Both the position numbers and the translations under genes were made by a program. A stretch of 64,000 bases of DNA, taken from contig NW_024467120.1 of NCBI RefSeq assembly GCF_017591425.1, forward strand, positions 8,494,001 to 8,558,000. The letters are read 5' to 3'. Positions 11,224 through 23,925 of this stretch are shown here, one piece after another (positions within the stretch are counted from its first letter, which is position 1; every line of letters begins with the position of its first letter). The stretch is from Ochotona curzoniae (Eukaryota > Chordata > Mammalia > Lagomorpha > Ochotonidae). Under the pieces are notes generated by a model that saw nothing but the letters and a program-made list of their open reading frames with translations, made no database searches and was not told where the DNA came from.

Positions 11224-12737
11224 GGACTATGTTTTGTGGGAGGTTTGTGAAGATCTGAGTACCCTTATAATTTATTAGCTGCTTACAGAAATAATTTGCT
11301 CAGTTTCAATATGCCCTTGTACATGAGTTTAAAGCCCTATCTATTCTAGATCAATCTTCCTGTGTGATTTTTTTTTAAAGTGGGTGTGTGTTCAGGTACA
11401 TACTGTCAGAATCCAGCTTTTTGGTAATACTGCAATGAACAACTGTCACTAATACAGTAACATGTAACATCCACAGTAACTCAATCATTCCATCATATTT
11501 GACATTGCAGAGATATTGTGTGAAAGAAAGCTTAGAAAGCCAGGTTGAAAATCAAGACAGCAGGCTTTTAGGATTTCTCCTAGATAGATAACAGTAATAG
11601 CTTTGAAGGTGACTACTGTGTAAACTTTCATGTCTCTATTACCGTTTTCTACAGTAGCAGATGCCTCAACATGTCAACAGCATGGGAAAAAAAGTAAACA
11701 TTGAAGTTTATATCAATATGTGCATTGGATGAAATGCCTAGAAAGTGTCTAGAATTCCTGGAATTTCAACTAAAGCCATGGGGTCTCCTTAACATGCGAG
11801 ATTTGATAATGGCTAGTTACTCTGCTCCATGCGAAAGGCACTTTGCCTGCACCTGGTTCATCGTCACCCTTGGGTTTTTCTTAATCCTCGACTGCAAGTG
11901 AGGAGTAATGTGCTGGGTCTATTGCCTTAATGACCACGTTGTTGTAAATATTCACTCCCTCCACTGAAACAAGGGCAGTGCATTTGTCCTTTTTTTTTTT
12001 TCAAGTCTATCCCTATATCTTAAGTGCTAACACATGTTACTAAAAAAATTGAAGGTTTCGTTTAGAAATTGAATTGCCATTGGGAATTCGCATTGGCTGT
12101 CCACAGTGGGTCACAGGTAAAAAAAAAAAAAAAAAAAAACTGGGCTAACTTTATGGACCATATTTGTCCTAGTTTTCCACATATGTCTGCCAGATGCTAA
12201 AGCCAGTGTGCTGCTGGAGGGCACAGAAATCTGGAGGAAAGAATTGGAACTTGTGCTGATTAACCCATTGGGTGTCTCTGTGGAGCCTGTGCCGGAAAAG
12301 GGTGGTTAGGGGCAGTGGAGTGTGTTCCTTTGTGTTCTTTGTGTTCCTTCAGGTGCAGGGTCAGGTAGAATGCCTTTGTCAAGTACTTTTGGGAACACAG
12401 TTGCAAAAAAAAAAAAGTTGGGGGGGGATAGAAAACAGCATCTCTACCATGGGAAATACAGCTTTTAGGTATTAATGATTGAACGGGAGCTAATTACCCA
12501 ATAGATAGTCTTTATGGAGGGCTACTCAGTTTTTCGAGGAATTTATTGCTTCAAGTGGGAGACCATGAAAGTACTTGTGATCATATGAAGTAACTGTCAT
12601 CCGTAAGAGAATTTTTGACAAACTGCTAACACAATTTAAGGTAATATAGCTGATTTAGACTATGCAACAGCAGAGATGAGAACTTGAAGCATGTGGGACG
12701 TTTACACATGAATAAGAAGATGGTACAAACTGCTTTT
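11224..12737. other. Unassigned non-coding DNA with poly-A tracts
   Basis: No gene or repeat family recognised. It contains a run of about 20 A at 12120-12139, another A run near 12406, and a G run just after it. The frames at 11701-11901 and 12272-12475 show no domain signature. Confidence 0.45.
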
Positions 12738-13062
12738 TTTTTAAAGATTTATTTTTATTATTTTTTATTGGAAAGGTGGATATACAGAGAGGAGAGACAG
12801 AGAGGAAGATCTTATGTCTGATGATTCACTCCCCAAGTGAGCGCAAAGGTCGATGGTATGCTGATCCGAAGCCAGGAGCCTCTTCCGGGTCTCCCACGCG
12901 GGTGCAGGTTCCCAAAGCTTTGGGCCGTCCTCGACTGCCTTCCCAGGCCACAGGCAGGGAGCTGGAAGGGAAGCGGGGCAGCCGGGGATAGAACCGGCAC
13001 CCATATGGGATCCTGGGCGTGCAAGGCGAGGACCTTATCCACTGCGCCATCATGCCTGGCCC
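12738..13062 (-). mobile_element. CSINE, young copy with perfect target-site duplication
   Basis: Antisense SINE flanked by a perfect 14-base direct repeat, TACAAACTGCTTTT, at 12724-12737 and 13063-13076. The body is well conserved (ATGTCTGATGATTCACTCC, GTCCTCGACTGCC, CACCCATATGGGATCCTGG). The perfect duplication and low divergence mark a recent insertion that may be absent in sister species. Confidence 0.97.
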
Positions 13063-13076
13063 TACAAACTGCTTTT

Positions 13077-13740
13077 AAGTGGACTTTTCTTTTGTCTTTT
13101 GTGAATATTTGGTAATTTTAAAATTTGAAATTTCCATATGATAATTTTTATGTTTCCATGATCATTTAATTAGCATATGTTTAATTCTACAATGGGATAT
13201 GTGAGCACTCACCCCCCCCCCCAACTAAGAGAAAAAATAGCTGTGGGTTTTTATTTTCCTTACTAAATATTTCTATATTATATGATATGTTAGAAGCATT
13301 GAGTCCATATAATTATTATTTCACAGTTATCTTTCTTCCTTTGATTCAAAAGCTCCTGAAATCTCCCACAGCCCTAAACTGCCTAGTTGGTGTTGTAAGA
13401 ATGGAAATTTGAACCATTTCATGATGTTTAAAAAAAAATTCTATTCACTTTGTTGTTTGTAGACCCAACAGTGGCATCAACAGCCTTTGTTGCTTTAGGG
13501 ACAGAGTGGATACCATGCAAATTCTAGAACAAATGTGTCAAGTTCTTAGGAAAGCCAGAACCTGTTCCAAACTTTAAAGCTTCCATTTACCTATTAAGAA
13601 GTCGGCCTGAGGACCTGAGGTTGGAGGTTATGTAAGGCAAGATTCAACTACATGGGAAGGGAAGGCCAATTAGGTCATGCTAAGTGTTACTTGACAAGAA
13701 ATGGATGACAGGGATCAATGGCGAAGCAATAAAAGGCAGA
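13077..13740. other. Unassigned AT-rich non-coding DNA
   Basis: No supported gene or repeat. A C10 run lies near 13211. The sequence around 13560-13740 is ordinary unique-looking DNA. Confidence 0.45.
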
Positions 13741-14030
13741 CAGGGCTGGGTGCTTGGCACAGCAGTGAAAGATCCATTTGGGAAGCTGACATTCCATATT
13801 AGAGTGTCTGAGTGAATGCCCTGATCCTAATCTGATTCCAGCTTTCTACTAATGCACGCCCTGGGAAGCAGTGGTGATGGCCCAAGTGATTTGTTTCCTG
13901 CCACTCTTCTAAACCTGGATTGAGTTCTTGGTTCTCAGCCCCAGCCTAGCCCAGCCTAGCCCAGTCCCAGCCCTCGTGGGCATTTACAAGTGACTCAACA
14001 AATGAGAGCATGTTCATGTTCTTCTTTTTC
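13741..14030 (+). mobile_element. Older CSINE with a small tandem expansion
   Basis: Sense old SINE: GGGCTGGGTGCTTGGCACAGCAG head, GCTTTCTACTAATGCACGCC, CTGGGAAGCAGTGGTGATGGCCCAAGTG, CCTGGATTGAGTTCTTGG, then a CCTAGCCCAG unit repeated twice. The TACTAATGCACGCC phrase resembles older lagomorph subfamilies that carry 'ctgctaatgcgcc'. The tail is eroded. Confidence 0.75.
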
Positions 14031-16035
14031 TTTCTTGGGATCTCTAAACAACTCTGCAGGGTACAAGGGTGGGAGGGTTACCTGTCAATGGAGAAACCAC
14101 TGTTCTCACCTGTCCTCCAGAGACCTCCTTTCTTAGAATCGATCCACATGTTCTGATGGGATGGGAGATGATGAACTGGAATTACCAGGAGTGTCCCAGT
14201 AACATGAGGCACCGGACATCTTCAACAGAGACTGTTGGGTGCCCCTCTCCAAATTGGATCCTGACAAGGACGTGGCCAAGTCTCAGCCTCAGTGAGGACT
14301 GAGAGAAGGGTCTCAGCCAATCAGGCGATGTGACGGAACAGTCTGAGAGACCATTTCAGAAATGCGCCATGGAAACAGAGGCCAGTGCGCTCTGTGGTGC
14401 TCCAACCTGTCCCTGCCCCCCAGGGAGGGCAATATGGGAGCAGGTGCTCCTCCGGCTGCCACTGCAGAAGAACTTGCCGTGCAGTAGGTGTCAGCATGCC
14501 TCAGTAGAGGGAATGCAGGAAAGAGTGACAAAGACTGCACTGTAAATGGGCTATTTCCCAAAGAACCTGTTATCCCAAATGAACAAGTTTAAGATTTTTT
14601 GTTTGTTTTTGGTTTCTTTTTGTATTTTCACCATCAAGTGAGAGAGAAGACTTTTGAGCAACACGAAGTCAGTTATGTGATGGGAGAAATAACTCGGAGA
14701 GTTACTTGCTCTGCATCTGTGTTATCATGGATGCCTTCCACATCAACCCCATTCGTCTGCTTTCCTCAGTGTTTGCAACTTACACATGTATACTGTTCCC
14801 GTGTGTTGTGTATGTGTCTGTGATGTTTCCTGGGGAACAACACCATACCTTCACATAGCCCCTTTTATCTATTCCTTATCCTAAGACAGTGAGGTAATGT
14901 CAGTAGTCTTACAGCATGTTTCAGGTGAGGTTAACTTGAAGACTTGTGCGAGAGGAGATAGCTGGTGAGTGAGACACAAAGACACGCCATGTGGGTCATG
15001 TCTTCTCCATACCCAGGCAAGGGAAGTGCTGCTGTGTTGAGCGTTATTTTGTTTGCCCCTGGGAACCACATGTGTGATGTGTTTGTAACAGAATGGGCAG
15101 GGCCATTCGTTAGAGTCTTTAAAAAAAATTAATGTATAGGTTATCAAGATGTATTTAAAATGGAAACATTCTTTTGTTCTCTAGCTTGTCACTGATTCAT
15201 TTGTTTGGTCAAGCATTGCTAGGACAATCTGTGCTCATGATAGATTACTCTAGGCAAAACAAAAACAACAGGGATACGCATTCTGATCTTTTCGCAACTC
15301 AAGAAAAAAGAGTTAAAAAACAAATCAATATTTTATGAATGCACTATCAGTATTCTGTAGCAATGTCAGTAATGCGTGAGTTCCAGAGGGTTTATTTTAC
15401 CATTAAATTAAAAGTGACCCACTCCGATTTTGAGGTGGAATGAATTTGGCCATGTAATGGACAACAACAAAAGAGGATTCAAAGGGTCAAGAGCACATAT
15501 ATTTTTGTTCGGCAACCGTACACCACTGGGAAGCTTCAGTCCAGAGGGAGAGAGAGCATCTCATGTCAGTGAACTTAGACTTGGCATTCTGAGACACTAG
15601 ACCTGATGCGTGTGTGTCTTTGCCTTGCTCCAGCAGGTAAGATCTGAAATCTAGATCTTACATACCAGATCAGTGCTCTTCTCATTAGGACCTTAAGGCT
15701 CAGGGATTTAGGCCTCTGGTTATGTTGGGGTGTTACTTTTCAGCATGAACTCTTTTGTTTACTGTATTCAGTGTGGTTGAATTTGTTGGTTGTGATTGTA
15801 GAAATAGATCTCTAGGGTTTTCTTCGATGCTAGTTTTGATTTTTTTTTTATTGCCACCGTGTTTTGTAACCAGCTCAGTTTATGGGTAAACTGGTTTGTG
15901 TGTGTCTCTCAGAGATACTTATCAAAGCAGATTTTTCCTCCTGAGGGATTTGTATTCTTCATTAGGGTCCAAGGGGCAGGGATGTATCTCTACCAGTCCC
16001 ATGATTACTATCTAAGCAAATTTGCCTTTGTTTGT
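14031..16035. other. Unassigned non-coding DNA, about 2 kb
   Basis: No gene or repeat family could be assigned. The 14069-14561 part is moderately GC-rich with several short overlapping frames on both strands, but no domain or splice pattern supports coding. An A-rich stretch lies near 15300. Confidence 0.4.
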
Positions 16036-16195
16036 TTTATAAAGTGTGTTTATATATTTGCAAGACAGAGTTACACCGAGGGGAGGAAGCAGAGGGGAAC
16101 GGATGGTGAGGAGTACAGAGAGGGACATGAATATCTGGGATCTGAACTGACACTCCAATATGGAATGTGGGCGTTGCAAGCAATAACTTATTAAA
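16036..16195 (-). mobile_element. Truncated older CSINE
   Basis: Antisense fragment with the tail side (TTTATATATTTGCAAGACAGAGTTACACCGAGGG) joined to the head side (GGGATCTGAACTGACACTCCAATATGGAATGTGGGCG). The middle of the SINE is missing, so this copy has an internal deletion. Confidence 0.6.
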
Positions 16196-17430
16196 GTACT
16201 TTAATTATATAATATAATGTGTATTATAGTATAATAAATATTATAATGCATAATTATATCTTATTAAATACAATAGCCATATCTAATATTGACATTTTAG
16301 AATTCTTCTCCCCCCAAGCAGAATTTTCCTGATCTGTACACTGCTCACCACAGAGGAAAGGGAGCCTGGTGTGCAAAGTTGTCTGCGTCCAGTTAACTGG
16401 TCGTTATCTGATGCAGTTAAGACAACTTTAAGGCATTCTCGAGTTAAAGCCATTAAATCACCTTCCCCATCACCTCAGAAAAATGACAGCACAACGTGCA
16501 TGTACGATTTAAAATTATTTGTTAGGATGTGTGTTGTCAGAATGGGATAACATTTCTGTTGATAAGAAAAAGCCCATTTGATTGATCAGAATTTTCTGTA
16601 TGATTTGGTCATTAACTCAGTATTCTTGATAACCATAGCCCATTTTACACACTGATAAGACTCCTTTTGTTCAATATATAAATATGATGTGAAATATTCC
16701 TTCCTGTGTCAAAAAAAAAAACCCACTTAAAAAAACCCTGAAACACCTCCACACAGGTCACATGGAGTATGTCAGGTGGTTAACTTCAGGCTGGCCTTTG
16801 GAAACTTGCTGTTTCTGGGGGTGATTGAAGTGGTGACGCGTTGTAGCATTGTAAGGGGAGTGCAGCTGTTGAGGTGTTGGGATTCTTGGAGTCCCTTCCT
16901 CCCATTATTGGGTGATGAACAATTTCATTATCTTTCTAATGTGTTTGTGTGTGAGTGGCTCTTTTTCTAACACATTTTATGTAGTTAGCATGCAGCTACT
17001 GTTTTCTGTTTCTTTCCCACTGTTCTCCAGTGTTATCTTTTTTTTTCTCCTCTTTTTCATGCAAAAATGATACTAACAATAACATCTGGCCAGTACGCTT
17101 TGAACTATCCAAGTTAAGTAGGAAAGGATTTGCCAAGCTTGTTTTCCACATCTTGATCTAGAATGTAGCTCCCACTGTTAGGAATTCCCCAATTTGTGTG
17201 TGCTTGGAAGTTTTGTATACATATCCAGCAAGTTTTGGCAAGTTTGTGTCCTCTGATGAGGAAATGACCATCCGGTTCTGTGTCATTTCCCTGTCCTGGA
17301 GCCTCATTCGTACCACGTTCCTTTGTTGAAGACGCAACATAAAGGTCTTTGGTAGTGCGGAGGCTATCCTTGACTCATGACTAGCTGGCGTTTTGTGTCT
17401 ATCCTCTTCCCTCGGTGATAAGGTCAGCCT
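16196..17430. other. Unassigned AT-rich non-coding DNA
   Basis: It starts with about 70 bases of almost pure A/T with several imperfect inverted repeats (16195-16265). The rest holds no recognised gene or repeat. Confidence 0.45.
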
Positions 17431-17444
17431 CCTAAAGTATTTTA

Positions 17445-17782
17445 TTTTATTTATTTTTTTTAAGATTTATTAATTTATTGGAAAGTCAGATATACAGAGA
17501 GGAGGAGAGACAGAGAGGAAGATCTTCCGTCCGATTATTCACTTCCCAAGTGACCGCAACGGCCGATGCTATGCCGATCCAAAGCCAGGATCCAGGAACT
17601 TCTTCCAGGTATCCCACACGGGTGCAGGGTCCCAAGGCTTTGGGCCGTCCTTGACTGCTTTCCCAGGCCACAAGCAGGGAGCTGGATGGGAAGTGGGGCT
17701 GCCAGGATTAGAACCGGTGCCCATATGGGATCCTGGGGCTTTCAAGGGGAGGACTTTAGCCACTAGGCCACTGTGCCAGGCC
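17445..17782 (-). mobile_element. CSINE, young copy with perfect target-site duplication
   Basis: Antisense full-length SINE flanked by the 14-base repeat CCTAAAGTATTTTA at 17431-17444 and 17783-17796. The body is close to the young consensus (GTCCGATTATTCACTTCCC, GGATTAGAACCGGTGCCC). The frames at 17486-17766 are SINE-derived. Confidence 0.97.
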
Positions 17783-17796
17783 CCTAAAGTATTTTA

Positions 17797-18006
17797 AACC
17801 TTCCATGTTTCTTGTGTGTCAATAAGAATCAAGTGACTCTAGCAATGAAAACCAAAATCTTGGATTAGGAGTGATATGTTCCTAAACAAGGCAAAATGGA
17901 GTCAGAGTAAAAACATCTTTCATGTTGACTACATGTTTTACTGGTACTTTGTGCAACTTTTTCTCTTGGTAGAAGTATTCTCTAAGGCTTACGTTTTTTG
18001 GGGGTT
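17797..18006. other. Unassigned spacer between SINEs
   Basis: Short unique-looking stretch; nothing recognised. Confidence 0.4.
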
Positions 18007-18320
18007 TTTTTTTTTGAAATTTATTTTATGTTTATTTGAAAGTCAGATATACAGAGAGGAGGAGAGACAGAGAGGATGATCTTCTGTCTGTTGATTCACT
18101 CCCCAAGTGACTTCAATGGCTGGAGTTGTGCTGATCTGAAGCTAGGAGCCAGGGGCTGCTTCTGTGTCTGCCACATGGATGCAGGGTCCCAAGGCTTTGG
18201 GCCGTCCTTGACTACCTTCCCAGGCCACAAGCAGGGAGCTGGATGGGAAGTGAGGCTGCGTGATTAGAACGGGTGCCCGTATGGGACCCCGGTGCATGCA
18301 AGGCTATTGTGCCCAGCCCA
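18007..18320 (-). mobile_element. CSINE, young to mid-age copy
   Basis: Antisense SINE from GAAATTTATTTTATGTTTATTTGAAAGTC through GATCTTCTGTCTGTTGATTCACTCC to GTGCCCGTATGGGACC, then a shortened head with about 15 bases missing before TGTGCCCAGCCC. It is separated from the previous SINE by about 220 bases in the same orientation. Confidence 0.93.
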
Positions 18321-18705
18321 GGTTTTTATTTTCTAAATGTTTATGTGTATGTAGGTATGCGATGCATATGAATGAATATATGTGTGTGTGTAATGCTTAT
18401 GTTATTATTCATGTGTATATCTGTACTTGTTTCCTGCTATTATTTTAAAAGTGCTTATACCAACAAAAAGATAAAAGGTTTGGTAGTGTATGTCTATAAA
18501 TTATCAAATTGTGACGGTCAGTATTTGAGTGAGTTACTGGCCATGTTTAGAGATCAAAAGATCCTTCAAAGTAACTAGAGAATCATGGAAATAAGACAGA
18601 ATAGGAGTAAAAAACGTTGTGTTTTCTGTAGATAATCATCCATAAATGGTGGTTTCTCTTCTTAATTAATTTAAGTAAGCCTAGTGGAGCATTTGGAAGC
18701 AAGTT
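18321..18705. other. Unassigned non-coding DNA
   Basis: Contains GT-rich patches near 18340-18400; otherwise nothing recognised. Confidence 0.4.
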
Positions 18706-18890
18706 AGGGCCAGGGTAGCATACTGGAATTGGTACCGAGTCAGCAGAGAAGCCCATCATCCACATGCCGCCTGGAAGGGTCATTGCCTTCTCTTAGTCCA
18801 TTACTTTTTCTGTAAAATGGAATTCATGGTGCCAAACTCACAGGTTGATGCAAAATGTAGTGTGTGCACAGCAGCTTGATGCAGTGTTAG
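18706..18890 (+). mobile_element. Probable MIR SINE fragment
   Basis: The phrases CATTACTTTTTCTGTAAAATGGAATTCATGGTGCCAAACTCACAGGTTG follow the MIR core-to-3' layout ('cctcatctgtaaaatggg..ataatagtacctacctcatagg'). Upstream, GGTAGCATACTGGAATTGG could be the head. Divergence is high, so the call rests on the order of features only. Confidence 0.45.
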
Positions 18891-21733
18891 TCCCAACCAG
18901 CTGAACTGGCCTATGGTTCTAGAAGAGCTACAACATTTGGCTGTCCTCATTTGCAAGAGTTCAGCATACTGGCACATTGGAAAACTTGCAGCATCATAGT
19001 GACTTAAGAGTGATCTGATCAATATTGTCTTAAACTGGAGGGATTTTCAGTAGCCAAGGTGTATCATTTTTCTAACTGGTTTTCTTGTCTAAGGTAACTA
19101 TGCTACACTGGAAAGATTTTTCCTTGTCCGTGAAATGAAAATGGAAGATGTGTTGCTGTTCAGTTGCTTCTCTTTTCAGTAAATTGTAGGCATTGGACCT
19201 TGAGACATTTGCCCGTTCCAATTGTTCCAGCTCTGTCACTCTCTCCTAATTCTCCTGTCTTTTTTTTTTTAAATTATTATTATTCCTTGGAGAGAGGCAT
19301 AGCTGATTCCCTTCAACTCTGCCCAGTTTTTGATGGATACATGCAAGGTGTTTTCTTTTAGAGGCAGATGTCTAATTCAGAGAAAATGTATTATATATTT
19401 TTTTAACCTAGTGATGGGCACACCAATTAAGGAACTTATCAATAAAGTTGAACTTTGGAGCCAAAATGATTGTGGGGGCTCATCATCTTCCTAATGAAAG
19501 CCTTTGCTATTATAATCTCATTTGGCAAAGATGAAGTTGTACCCCTGGGACAAGCCTTGCCAGGTCTGCATCCATAATTCTGAATTGATTCCAAGTTAGA
19601 CTTTGTTATCTGAAAATGATTTCCCATTCTTTCTTCAAGGTCTGTGCCCTTTACCTCAAGAATTCTTTTTGTGAACACTGAATCAGCCAGAAACTCTTTG
19701 GAGAAGAGCACCTTTTAAAGAGTCACAGTAATTAAGGTATAGTGCCATATGGGCTCTAGGGGTGGCCAAGTCACTGAGCAACTTTCAGTTCATTAAGAAG
19801 GAAATATTTATGTGAGCAGTAATAATAACCACATATTTCGGAGTCTGTGTGTTGTGAAAGTGAACACTGATGGAATTAGGCGGTATTGACAGCCCCTATT
19901 GTGATTATGCAAATTCCATCAAGTACAGTTCTCCCTTCATCTTGCGTATTCCCAGGCATCCATATGGAGAGGGCTGGAACTTGAGTCCATGTCAGGCCGG
20001 AGGAATTGGCTCTTTATTTGCAGGTCAGAGTAGCCTGAAACCAGTGGTCCTGTGAATTGTTATCATTTTTTTTTTCATCCCAATGAAGCATGTCCTGTGG
20101 GTTACACAGAAGGTACGTGTGGTTGTGTGTTTATTTGGAGCAGTGCCTGGCAATGAGGCGTGCACCCAAAGGCCACCTGAGTCTCTCGGGTGAGTTCTTT
20201 TGTTTCCAATCTATATATGAGTTCCCCCTCCCCAACCCTTGCCTAATGCCAGTACTTTTTTTTTTTTTGAAACCTTTACAACTGATCATTTGAAGTTGTC
20301 CCCTCTGCAGGATGTTTTCTGTGTGCAGTTGCCTATCAGGCTTTCCATCTCAATGCAGAACGCTTTGATTGGTGTATTTAAAGTAATAAAGGTGTCAACA
20401 GCAGTGTCACCTTGATGGATGCTAATTACAAGTCTTTCATGGTGCCACTGCTTTGGCCACTGTCCCTGTAGATTGTGAATTTGGTATTTAAAATAGTGCC
20501 CTGCTGTCTAAGGGTTTAATCGTAAATTCTGGTCTATCTTCCCTTAATGATTTCGTGTGCAGTGGTATCATCCCAGTAACATACATTGTCTTTGTTAAAA
20601 GCAAGCAGCGTGACTTTCATAGGAGAGATTAATGCATTTAAAAGGAGCTTGAAGAATTCTGGTTAGGATCACAGCAGAGCTTATGATGACTGTGTGTCCT
20701 GGGTATTAGAATTAGCAGCAGTGTTCCATAGATTGTGTGAAAATAATTGAAGATTTTCATGCAGTCCCTATGAAGCACGTTAATGTTGTAAATGAGACCA
20801 TAGCTGCAATTGTAAAAAGACAGGATTTGCAACCTGAAGATGCTATCAGTATATGGCTGTCACATCAATGAAGCTAAAAGCAGGTTAAATTATATGAAGA
20901 CTTTCTTTAGAACAATCTCGTTAAACAGATTTGGGGTCACTCAATTTGAAATAGCTGCTGATTAAAATATCTCTTACACTTTTTTTTTCAGCCTGAATCT
21001 TCACAGTGTTAATATATGTTTAGTTTTTAATCTCCTTACTGGAGCCTGGAGATAGTTTTAAATAACAGGAAATGTGCCCAGGAATATGCATATTTCAGGG
21101 TATGGATAATTTACTTATGTAAATTTAAGCCATATGTGGCACACGCAGTAATATTTCTCTGTAGAACTGTCTTACTGCTAAAGAGCTCAACCTGAAATGT
21201 TGTTCTGTCTTGAAGCTGACTTTCACCTATAATAAGGAAAAACAAAATCTTCCACTTAGTAGGCAGTTTTTAAAAATTGTTTTAATGCTTTTGGAAACAG
21301 CACTGACAATCTAAAAATGGCATGTTTTTGAACTAATACCCAACATGCACCTGTTTTTTCCTGTTTAATTTTACTGCCTTCATGATTACCAATGAAGCTA
21401 GATGGAATTTTAATCCTCTTCAATAAAATGTTAGCAGTGTTTATATGTATTGCTTTCTACTAATTTTATATCCATTTCTATTAATAATGAAGTAATGTAT
21501 TTTCTATGAACACTAAATCTTTACATTTAGATAAAGCTGTTTTAAAATTTCTAATCAGGAGATTTCTTTTTTTTTTTTAAATTTTTTGGATTCATGCTCA
21601 TTTTCAAATAAGGAAGTGCCAAATTATATTATAGGAAGGCATTGACTCCCCATAGCGGTACTGGCTTATAAGAAGTGATTGGCTTCTGAGACCAAGCTCG
21701 ACAGAGTAACTGTCTTAAATAGCGTCAGTAGGA
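18891..21733. promoter_or_regulatory. Repeat-poor block, candidate regulatory DNA
   Basis: About 2.8 kb without a recognised SINE or L1. The 20290-21570 part is AT-rich, low in simple repeats, and has many homeodomain-type TAAT/ATTA cores, with phrases such as CTGCTGATTAAAATATC and CATGATTACCAATGAAGC. This composition resembles conserved non-coding elements near developmental genes (inference). I see no exon: acceptor-like TTTTTTTTCAG at about 20980-20992 is not followed by a supported coding frame. Confidence 0.3.
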
Positions 21734-21865
21734 GTACTTCAACAAGTTCATGGGATATGGAGTGAGAAGGTAGGTTTATTCTGGTACAAGCATTTTTTGA
21801 AAACCGTACATATAAAAGATCTACAAAAAAATCATAGAAAACACATACCTTAAGAAAACTGTATA
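21734..21865 (+). mobile_element. Mariner-type MITE fragment
   Basis: Contains GTACTTCAACAAGTTCATGG, then TATGGAGTGAGAAGGTAGGTTTATTCTGGTAC and CATTTTTTGAAAACCGTACAT. This follows a common mammalian short element whose consensus begins 'cttcaaaaagttcatgg', passes through 'aattaaaagataagtttattttggtgcaaaaa', and ends with the inverted repeat. Other likely copies are at 30012, 35062, 53503 and 54400. The link to mariner is from memory, not from a transposase in this copy. Confidence 0.5.
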
Positions 21866-23599
21866 TAGATTTCAACATTTCCTATACCAAAATATATTTT
21901 TTGTTAAGTATATTTTTCCTCTGACTCTTTGAAGAGTTACACTTAACATTTCTGAGCGTGGCAGTCGTTATAGCTTGGAATAATAAAGAAATCTGCCCAA
22001 TTTTTCTATTGGATATTAATTTCAGGAGCCAGATCCAAGCTGTATATAATGTTTATTTTAGAGACTGCTCAATTTGCAAGCATCAAATTGAAAATCTATA
22101 ACATTTACTTTGGATGTTTACAGTAATGACTTACTGCAAATCTTTGATTTTGCCATAGCATGGTTAAACATGATTGTTTGAAATGTTAATTTTCTTATGT
22201 CCTGATGTGCTGTGTTATTAGCTAGTGATTATCAGGGGGGAGCTGTAGTACATCACTTGCTCAAAAACAATTACTGGGAAAGCATACAGATGATGGCCTC
22301 TTCCATAGGAAACTTTTCTTTGGGGAGTTTTTCTCAGACATTCTAAGTATGGTCATGTTCAGAAAGGGGTACTTGCATTCTTGGAATGGCTAATGAGATC
22401 CAGAATTGATTGAAGCAACATTGATTGGGAGAGAAAGCCGGTAGAGGAGCCCATTGGAGGTGTGGAGGGGATCTGTATGGTAATTAACCCCCTTGTGAAG
22501 ACAGTCCCTTCTCTCCATCTGTTTGTCTACTCGTTCCCACCATTGTAGGGCTCCACTCATTACTGAGCATGAGTGTCATTGGAATAACCGGAGAGCAGTT
22601 CTTCTGTGGGTCTCGGCAATCAGCGACTGTCACAGGGGTCTCAGCATCAGAATCATATTGTGCATGATTCCTCCAGGAGAGATGCAGACTGGTCAGAGGA
22701 GGGGTTAGCTGGCTAGCTGTCTTGCCTAGTCTCTCTAGCAATGTGATTATTTTCTTTTGTAGTTTTGATGAATTGACGTTGGCTCATGTATTCAACAGGA
22801 ATCTTTTTTTTTTTCCCCAAGCCCCAGGGCTTCTGTTTAAAAATGCAGGTTAATTCTCAGAGGCTTTTAAAAGCATTTCTGCATGATGCTACTAATTAAG
22901 ATAAGGTTATCATTTTAAGTTATACCAGGAATGCAATTAGGGCTTCTAGTGAAAACTGTAGCAATCAATTTTATACAAATTATTCAGACCTGGCAAGGTA
23001 GAATACAGTCTTAACAGGACAAGAGAACATACTGTGATTTATTAGATATAATGTGAATTCAGAAGACACCTGAACACAGCATCTGTAACCCATCATGTCA
23101 CCCACGTTGCTGGGAATCCAGCTCCAGTCTTAGGAGAAATTTAACAGTACGCCTTCCTTTTTCCATTGTTTTTCACTGGCCATTATTTTGGATTGAAAGG
23201 GATTTTTGTTTCCAGGTTTAAATGCTTTTGAATGTGAGAAAGTAGACACAAAGCACAGATTAGCTGGTCCTCTAGCTTATCTGGAATGACTCACGTTGTG
23301 AAGTGGGTCACTGGTCCCAGTTGTCATTCCTTTCTCTTTTGTGTGGTCCACAGAGTCCAGGTGACCAGCTGACAATGTCATTAACTAATTTTTCTGGTAG
23401 GAGTATTGGATGTTGGTTAAGAAAGTTGCATGTCTTATCTGCCAGCTGTCAGTAATTACTTATTCATTGAATAGATACTTATTTCCAAAGGACCGCTGAG
23501 TGGAACAGCTCCTGAGGGGGTCACTGCCCGTCATCTAAGAGCATCCATTAGGGCATGTAAATAAATAAATTACAACATTTGGGCTTTCTTTTCTCAGAT
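21866..23599. promoter_or_regulatory. Repeat-poor block, candidate regulatory DNA
   Basis: About 1.7 kb with no recognised transposon. Around 22800-23100 it has several TAATTA-type sites (for example CTACTAATTAAGATAAGG and GCAATTAGGGCTTC) and looks unique. No coding frame is credible. Labelled regulatory only as a candidate from composition and repeat absence. Confidence 0.25.
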
Positions 23600-23925
23600 A
23601 CCTTTTTCTAAAGTTAATTTATATATTTAGTTGAAAAGCAGAATTACACAGAGGGAGAAACAGAAATCTTCTGTCCACTGGTTCACACCACGAAGTAGCC
23701 ACGATGGTTGGAACTGAATCAAACCAAAGCCAGGAGCCAGGACCTTTCTCCAAGTATTCCACATGCTTAGTAGATGCCCGGATATTTGAGCCATATTCTG
23801 TTGCTTTCCTAGGTGCATTCCCAGGGAACTGGGTCAGATGTAGGGTAGCCAGGCCATGAAATAGGAACTAATATAGGATGCCAGTGTAGCTAGCAGTGGT
23901 CTCATGTGCTACCCCAATCCCTCTT
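23600..23925 (-). mobile_element. Older CSINE
   Basis: Antisense SINE with TTATATATTTAGTTGAAAAGCAGAATTACACAGAGGG, CTTCTGTCCACTGGTTCAC, CCAAAGCCAGGAGCCAGGACC and a diverged head AGCAGTGGTCTCATGTGC. Its tail-side block AAGCAGAATTACACAGAG resembles older lagomorph subfamilies rather than the AAAGTCAGATATACAGAG of the young copies. Confidence 0.8.

Noticed and set aside
20970..21000. Acceptor-like T8CAG near 20990
   Set aside because: No coding frame or donor follows; poly-T before CAG is common in AT-rich DNA.
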